A program made the position numbers and the translations under genes. From JBJENW01 sp051880395 (GTDB taxonomy: Bacteria; Bacillota; Clostridia; Lachnospirales; Lachnospiraceae): a stretch of DNA of 10,873 bases. Positions 7,115-10,873 of the stretch are shown here, in pieces (position 1 is the first letter of the stretch; the number at the start of each line of letters is the position of its first letter). Below the pieces are notes generated by a model. It was not told the DNA's origin and made no database searches. It saw only the letters and a program-made list of their open reading frames with translations. Location: contig JBJENW010000223.1 of the NCBI GenBank assembly GCA_051880395.1, forward strand, positions 1 through 10,873, in the 5' to 3' direction.

Positions 7115-8623
7115 ATGATCACAGGAGAATTAAAGAATCGAATCGACAGTTTATGGGAAATATTTTGGACAGGTGGACTTACAAATCCACTGGATGTGAT
7201 CGAACAGATGACATATCTGATGTTTATTCATGACTTGGATGATGCGGATAATATTCATGCGAAAGAAAGTGCAATGCTTGGACTACCACATCAGAGCATC
7301 TTCGCAAAAGAAGTAAAAATCGGAGAAAGAGTGGTTGACGGAACACAACTAAAATGGTCAGTCTTTCACGATTATCCAGCAGAACGCATGTATACGGTAA
7401 TGCAGGAGATGGTATTTCCGTTTATGAAAAATCTGCATGATAATAAAGAGAGTGCATATTCGAAATATATGGATGATGCGATCTTTAAATTACCGACTCC
7501 ATTGATGCTGTCGAAAGTTGTAGATGCGATGGATGATCTTTATGCGCAGATGGATAAGCTAAAAGAATCCGATGCAAGAGGCGATGTCTATGAGTACCTG
7601 CTCTCAAAACTCTCCACGGCAGGCGTCAATGGTCAGTTTCGGACCCCACGCCATATCATAAAGATGATGGTGGAACTCATGGACCCGACCGCAGAAGATA
7701 TCATCTGCGATCCAAGCTGTGGAACGGCTGGATTTTTAGTAGAATCCGGAGAGTATTTAAGAACAAAGAAGAAAGAAGAAATTTTCTATGATAAAGAAAA
7801 GAAAGCACATTTCATGAATGCGATGTTCCACGGGTTTGATATGGATCGTACCATGTTGCGGATCGGAGCGATGAATATGATGACACATGGCGTAGAAAGT
7901 CCGGTGATCGAGTACCGGGACAGTTTATCGGACCAGAATCCGGATTGCGACAAGTATACGCTGATTCTCGCAAATCCACCGTTTAAGGGAAGCCTGGACG
8001 CTGATATTGTATCGGCAGATCTGTTAAAAGTCTGCAAGACGAAAAAGACAGAACTTCTGTTTCTTGCTCTGTTTGTGCGCATGCTAAAAGTGGGCGGCCG
8101 GTGTGCCTGCATCGTACCGGATGGTGTTTTATTTGGTTCCTCAAAAGCGCATAAGGATATTCGAAAAGAACTCGTGGAAAATCAGCGATTAGAGGCAGTA
8201 ATCTCCATGCCTTCCGGGGTGTTTAAGCCGTATGCAGGGGTATCGACCGCGATTTTGATCTTCACCAAAACAAACCATGGCGGGACAGACAGTGTCTGGT
8301 TTTACGATATGCAGGCGGATGGATTCAGCCTCGATGATAAACGCCAGCCCGTAGAAGAAAATGATATCCCGGATATCATCGAGCGCTTCCACCATAGAGA
8401 AGCAGAAACCGACAGAGAACGCACCGAACAGTCTTTTTTCGTTCCAAAACAGGAAATCGTGGACAACGGATATGATCTTTCAATCAATAAGTACAAAAAA
8501 GTGGAGTATGTGCCGGTAGAGTATCCGCCGACTTCTGAGATACTTGCTGAACTACAGAAAATGGAGCAGGAGATTCAGGTGGAGTTGGGAGAACTTGAAA
8601 AATTGCTGGGGGATGAGGTGTAA
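7115..8623 (+). CDS. hsdM: Type I restriction-modification DNA methyltransferase subunit M (N6-adenine)
   Basis: This 502-residue protein has full HsdM length and starts at an ATG preceded by AAGGAG (7099-7104, 10-base spacing). The N-terminus (LWEIFWTGGLTNPLDVIEQM, about 10-29) is the helical HsdM_N domain that contacts the specificity subunit. The N6-adenine methyltransferase core follows: SAM-binding motif I DPSCGTAGFL (199-208) and catalytic motif IV NPPF (287-290). The C-terminal helix (MEQEIQVELGELEKLL) is also typical. HsdM with HsdS transfers a methyl group from SAM to adenine in a split recognition site; HsdS supplies target recognition, and HsdR would add restriction. Neither a complete hsdS nor hsdR is in the window. 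Upstream is a foldback-repeat cluster and downstream an hsdS scar, so the protein is intact but probably inactive unless an HsdS is supplied from elsewhere (inference). Confidence 0.93.
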   Translation: MITGELKNRIDSLWEIFWTGGLTNPLDVIEQMTYLMFIHDLDDADNIHAKESAMLGLPHQSIFAKEVKIGERVVDGTQLKWSVFHDYPAERMYTVMQEMVFPFMKNLHDNKESAYSKYMDDAIFKLPTPLMLSKVVDAMDDLYAQMDKLKESDARGDVYEYLLSKLSTAGVNGQFRTPRHIIKMMVELMDPTAEDIICDPSCGTAGFLVESGEYLRTKKKEEIFYDKEKKAHFMNAMFHGFDMDRTMLRIGAMNMMTHGVESPVIEYRDSLSDQNPDCDKYTLILANPPFKGSLDADIVSADLLKVCKTKKTELLFLALFVRMLKVGGRCACIVPDGVLFGSSKAHKDIRKELVENQRLEAVISMPSGVFKPYAGVSTAILIFTKTNHGGTDSVWFYDMQADGFSLDDKRQPVEENDIPDIIERFHHREAETDRERTEQSFFVPKQEIVDNGYDLSINKYKKVEYVPVEYPPTSEILAELQKMEQEIQVELGELEKLLGDEV

Positions 8624-8640
8624 TCGAAGATACAGGCAGT

Positions 8641-8706
8641 TGTGATAAAGCAGCTGCAATCGGATACAAAAAGGCTTGTTTAAGCAGAATGTTCACAAAG
8701 TTATGA
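8641..8706 (+). pseudogene. C-terminal scar of a deleted hsdS (specificity subunit)
   Basis: Directly after the hsdM stop, where hsdS normally begins, a frame ending in TGA at 8704-8706 reads IGYKKACLSRMFTKL. HsdS proteins commonly end in a helix followed by a KKA/GxLxxMF tail, and this matches that pattern. There is no start codon or room for target-recognition domains, so nearly the whole ~1.2-kb gene would have been lost by internal deletion. The match is only about 12 residues, so the call is tentative. Confidence 0.45.
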
Positions 8707-8761
8707 TTTTATGATACGATTATACTGAATTAGAATAACACGAAAGCAGGTGTAAACAATT

Positions 8762-9556
8762 TTGAACAAGCCAAATGAAAAACTAATTGAGAAAATAAAA
8801 AACTTCCGGTTACTGGATGATGATTTCATGTCGAAGGTATTTGAGAATGATATTGAATGTACGGAGTTACTTCTTCATATCATATTAGAAAAACCGGATT
8901 TAAAAGTGCAAGATGTCCAGACACAGTACAGTATAAAGAATCTGCTCGGACGTTCTGTAAGACTGGATATACATGCGATTGACAGTGAACAGAAGAAATA
9001 TAATATTGAGATTCAGCGGGCAGATAAAGGAGCTGGAGCAAAACGAGCAAGATTCAACAGCAGCATTATCGATGCAAATTCATTACCTGCAGGAAAAGAC
9101 TTTGACGAACTACCAGAAACATATGTGATCTTCATTACGGAAAATGACGTGCTTGGCGGTAATAAACCGCTGTATCATATTGATCGGACAATAAAAGAAA
9201 CAGGCCAGCCATTTTGTGATGAAGCACATATCGTATATGTAAATGGTGCATTCAGAGACAATTCTGAAATTGGACAACTCATGCATGATTTTTCATGTAC
9301 AGATCCAGCAGATATGTACTATGAGTTGTTAGCGGAAAAAACCAGATATTTCAAGGAAGACGCGGAAGGAGTGAAAGCCATGTGCAAAATTGTGGAAGAT
9401 TTATGTAATGATGCAAAGATGGAAGAAAAAAAAGAGATTGCATTACAATTCTTGACCAAAAGTGAATTATCAAAAGAAAAAATAGCCGAATGTGTTGGTC
9501 TGGATATGGAAGTGATTAACAAATTGGCGGAAGAATTGAAGTCAGTGAATGCCTGA
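8762..9556 (+). CDS. Rpn-family PD-(D/E)XK nuclease / putative transposase
   Basis: This is a 264-residue protein. The start is the TTG at 8762: an in-frame TAA lies at 8753, AGGTG (8748-8752) sits 9 bases upstream, and the encoded N-terminus (LLDDDFMSKVFENDIECTEL) fits the family from its beginning. The nuclease core is visible as RLDIHAID with D69, then NIEIQRAD with E83 and Q85, a D-x13-E-x-Q arrangement of the PD-(D/E)XK fold with Q in place of the usual K, as is common in this group (PF12784). Related Rpn proteins of E. coli promote RecA-independent recombination and cut DNA in vitro; other members may act in phage defence. The C-terminus (from about 205) is a helical, charged segment. 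The gene stands alone after the hsdS scar. Family is secure; cellular role is not. Confidence 0.88.
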   Translation: MNKPNEKLIEKIKNFRLLDDDFMSKVFENDIECTELLLHIILEKPDLKVQDVQTQYSIKNLLGRSVRLDIHAIDSEQKKYNIEIQRADKGAGAKRARFNSSIIDANSLPAGKDFDELPETYVIFITENDVLGGNKPLYHIDRTIKETGQPFCDEAHIVYVNGAFRDNSEIGQLMHDFSCTDPADMYYELLAEKTRYFKEDAEGVKAMCKIVEDLCNDAKMEEKKEIALQFLTKSELSKEKIAECVGLDMEVINKLAEELKSVNA

Positions 9557-9615
9557 CATATTGGAAAAACAATGATGGTTAGGAAAATGATCATTGGTCG
9601 ATAAAAGGAAAATAT

Positions 9616-9765
9616 ATGGGGGAATGCTGGTACCAAGACTGTTGTGTGGAAGAAAAAATAGATCACATAAAATGTAATCTGGGAAAAAATACTACCGGAG
9701 ATGAAAAAATTCGAACACTGCTTATGGATGATACGACGCAACGAGTTTTAGAAGTGTTAAAATAG
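9616..9765 (+). CDS. Small 49-residue Cys-containing ORF
   Basis: ATG at 9616 is preceded by AAAGGA (9604-9609, 6-base spacing). The frame encodes MGECWYQDCCVEEKIDHIKC followed by a hydrophilic tail ending TTQRVLEVLK. Four cysteines fall in the first 20 residues. There is no signal peptide or membrane segment and I recognise no family. It lies 59 bases after the Rpn gene and 23 bases before the zinc-ribbon gene, so it may be co-transcribed with the latter and help its translation by coupling. It could instead be a fragment of a longer decayed gene. Confidence 0.4.
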   Translation: MGECWYQDCCVEEKIDHIKCNLGKNTTGDEKIRTLLMDDTTQRVLEVLK

Positions 9766-9788
9766 AAATAGAATTTCGGCTTTTAAAT

Positions 9789-10235
9789 ATGTATGAGTGG
9801 CAAAATGTTTATAACAGGTTATTTTACACGTTGCAATGTCCGAAATGTAAATATCAGTTTCAGGCACTTTACGGTATGCCAGCATTTGGAAATACAGAGA
9901 AAACAATAAAAGAACAATTAGAATACGGTGAGGTGGAAGATGAATGGGTCAGAATTTATCAGACAATGGAACAGCCTGAAATCAGAGTGGAATGGAAACC
10001 ATGTCATTGTATGAGCTGTAAAGAATTTTATAATGCAAAACAGATAACCCTCCTTGGAAAGAAAGAAAAATACCAACAGATGATATCCAGATGCTCAGCT
10101 TGCGGAATGTATGGGAAAGAAATTTCTTGTGAAAAAATAAAGGAAAACGGAACATACGGAAGTGGAGAATGTAATTGTAAGTGTCCAAAATGCGAACATG
10201 TATTGCATGTAATCGCAAATGGAATTTTTGATTAA
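9789..10235 (+). CDS. Zinc-ribbon-type cysteine-rich hypothetical protein
   Basis: This 148-residue protein has four clusters of possible zinc ligands: CPKC (17-20), CHCMSC (72-77), CSAC (102-105) and CNCKCPKC (128-135). The paired CxxC spacing suggests two zinc ribbons, one from the first two clusters and one from the last two. There is no signal peptide or membrane segment. The start is uncertain: the ATG at 9789 has no recognisable ribosome site and the frame is open upstream to 9732 without another ATG. Translation may be coupled to the small ORF ending at 9765. Zinc-ribbon proteins of this size often bind nucleic acid or protein partners, but I do not recognise the family and infer no function. 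Confidence 0.7.
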   Translation: MYEWQNVYNRLFYTLQCPKCKYQFQALYGMPAFGNTEKTIKEQLEYGEVEDEWVRIYQTMEQPEIRVEWKPCHCMSCKEFYNAKQITLLGKKEKYQQMISRCSACGMYGKEISCEKIKENGTYGSGECNCKCPKCEHVLHVIANGIFD

Positions 10236-10280
10236 TGAGAGTTCGTTATTGTCATCAAAGTAGGACAAAAAATTGAAAAA

Positions 10281-10309
10281 TTGACACAAAGAATACAGAG
10301 TGGTAAGAT
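10281..10309 (+). promoter_or_regulatory. Strong sigma-A promoter of a short RNA or attenuated leader
   Basis: A perfect TTGACA (10281-10286) is 17 bases from TAAGAT (10304-10309). An inverted repeat GATAT-TT-ATATC (10307-10318) overlaps the -10 box and predicted start site and could be an operator. There is no start codon with a ribosome site before the terminator 50 bases downstream. Confidence 0.6.
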
Positions 10310-10315
10310 ATTTAT

Positions 10316-10400
10316 ATCAGAAAACATTGCCGACAGACGGTTTGCCTGTCTGGATCAGTCAAAAAACCGTTCCGCCTGCAGATTAGGAACGGTTTTTTGT
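10316..10400 (+). ncRNA. Candidate small RNA or transcription attenuator leader
   Basis: The predicted transcript begins about 7 bases after the -10 box and ends in the terminator near 10400, giving about 85 nt. Hairpin 1 pairs CAGACGG (10334-10340) with CCTGTCTG (10345-10352, one G-U). The strand ACGGTTT (10337-10343), partly in that hairpin, is exactly complementary to AAACCGT (10364-10370), which is the 5' arm of the terminator. The two structures are therefore mutually exclusive, as in an antiterminator switch. The downstream coding remnants are decayed, so if it was an attenuator its target may be lost. I do not recognise a known riboswitch class. Confidence 0.45.
10361..10398. terminator. 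Rho-independent terminator (bidirectional)
   Basis: AAAAAACCGTTCC (10361-10373) pairs perfectly with GGAACGGTTTTTT (10386-10398) around a 12-base loop. The T run follows the GC part of the stem on the plus strand, and the A run gives the same on the minus strand. It terminates the short transcript from 10281 and may also insulate the zinc-ribbon gene from the remnants downstream. Confidence 0.85.
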
Positions 10401-10476
10401 ATCTAGAAAACCGGGTGGCATTGTCCCAGTGTTTGATAAAGAATCATTTGCAACGATATGGAAAGAAGGAAAATGA
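10387..10476 (+). pseudogene. C-terminal remnant of a small protein gene
   Basis: A frame open from within the terminator to a TGA at 10474-10476 reads KPGGIVPVFDKESFATIWKEGK at its end (22 residues; key part GGIVPVFDKESF). It has no ATG and no ribosome site, but ends 3 bases before the start of the next small gene, an arrangement typical of an operon. I read it as the tail of a gene whose front has been lost. The family is not recognised and the evidence is short. Confidence 0.35.
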
Positions 10477-10479
10477 GGA

Positions 10480-10743
10480 ATGAATGATTGCGCTACACTG
10501 AAAAATGAAAACGAATACACATTGTTTGAATACAACGGACAGGTAATACGGTTTCTGACGTCTTCAAAACTGGAAAAATATTCGAAAATCTTAAAATGAG
10601 ATCAGGGCTATCTGGTTGTGATGGCAAAGTACAGAAACTTAGGGGAAGTCGAAGAATATATAGATTTGATTCCTATCTTACAGAATTTGTATTATGATAT
10701 AGACGAATTTTTGGAACCAATCAAAGACGTAAGATTAGCGTAA
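10480..10743 (+). pseudogene. Small hypothetical gene interrupted by an in-frame TGA
   Basis: From the ATG at 10480 (AAGGA at 10466-10470, 9-base spacing) the frame reads MNDCATLKNENEYTLFEYNG and continues to a TGA at codon 40 (10597-10599). It resumes in the same frame with DQGYLVVMAKYRNLGEVEEY and runs to TAA at 10741, for 87 codons in all. Both halves have the same composition and protein-like character (alternating strands, then acidic helix). A TGG-to-TGA change is the simplest cause, which would restore a tryptophan between LK and DQGY. The family is not recognised. A sequencing error is also possible. Confidence 0.55.
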
Positions 10744-10824
10744 TAAATAGAATGAAATATTTGGGGATTACTTATCGGCAGACAAAACAGAAAACCGTAG
10801 TGGGTGACAAAACAGTGCCAGGCA

Positions 10825-10873
10825 GTGCGCCCAGAAAGGGTATGTAATCCGGCAGGTGGAAACCCTGTCAAAT
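10825..10873 (+). mobile_element. 5' end of a group II intron (runs off the window)
   Basis: GTGCGCCCAGAAAGGG begins at 10825 and carries the GTGCG 5' consensus of bacterial group II introns. Its first 11 bases equal the start of the lactococcal Ll.LtrB intron as I recall it. The following bases include GGCAGG (10851-10856) with CCTGTC (10865-10870), a hairpin plausible for domain I. The 5' exon would end ...GTGCCAGGCA. Only 49 bases are in view, so whether the intron is full length and encodes a reverse transcriptase cannot be seen. Confidence 0.55.

Noticed and set aside
9570..9596. CAATGAT/ATCATTG hairpin after the Rpn gene as a terminator
   Set aside because: The 7-bp AT-rich stem has a 13-base loop and no T run on the plus strand.
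10411..10432. T-box-like GGGTGGCA element
   Set aside because: It resembles the T-box core only over six bases, lies after rather than before the terminator, and is explained by the coding remnant GGIVPV.

Overview
The window looks like a low-to-mid GC Firmicutes chromosome, most likely a gut Lachnospiraceae. The basis is AAGGAG-type ribosome sites, the codon style, an Rpn/PD-(D/E)XK nuclease of the kind common in that family, and a Clostridia-type group II intron start at the right edge. Assignment below family is not possible from this sequence alone.

Left third (1-5850): one arm of a dispersed foldback repeat (82-124) and a promoter precede a very large secreted protein (253-4416). This is a GH81 endo-beta-1,3-glucanase with a long Ser/Pro/Thr linker and lysine-rich Big2-like and FN3-like C-terminal domains. 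It is followed by a YcgL/RlaP-type nucleotidyltransferase (4513-5532) and a convergent small charged protein (5564-5848, minus), with a hairpin between the last two.

Middle (5849-7114): about 1.27 kb without a convincing gene, occupied by two giant foldback elements in opposite orientation (6036-6287 and 6457-6922), bounded by a ~79-bp inverted repeat (5944-6022 / 6900-6979). The paired segments differ between copies but remain complementary within each copy. Two unpaired internal-loop segments are conserved in sequence. A third copy of one arm lies at 82-124. This is the most unusual content of the window.

Right third (7115-10873): an intact hsdM (Type I DNA methyltransferase) has no hsdR, and only a short scar of hsdS directly after its stop. 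Then come an Rpn/PD-(D/E)XK nuclease (TTG start), a 49-residue small ORF and a zinc-ribbon protein. A strong promoter at 10281-10309 drives a predicted short transcript ending in a Rho-independent terminator whose 5' arm can pair with an upstream hairpin, so it could be a small RNA or an attenuator. Downstream are two decayed small genes, one with an in-frame TGA, and at the very edge the apparent 5' end of a group II intron. Overall this is an accessory region with a glucan-degradation gene on the left and a decayed restriction-modification and mobile-element landscape on the right.
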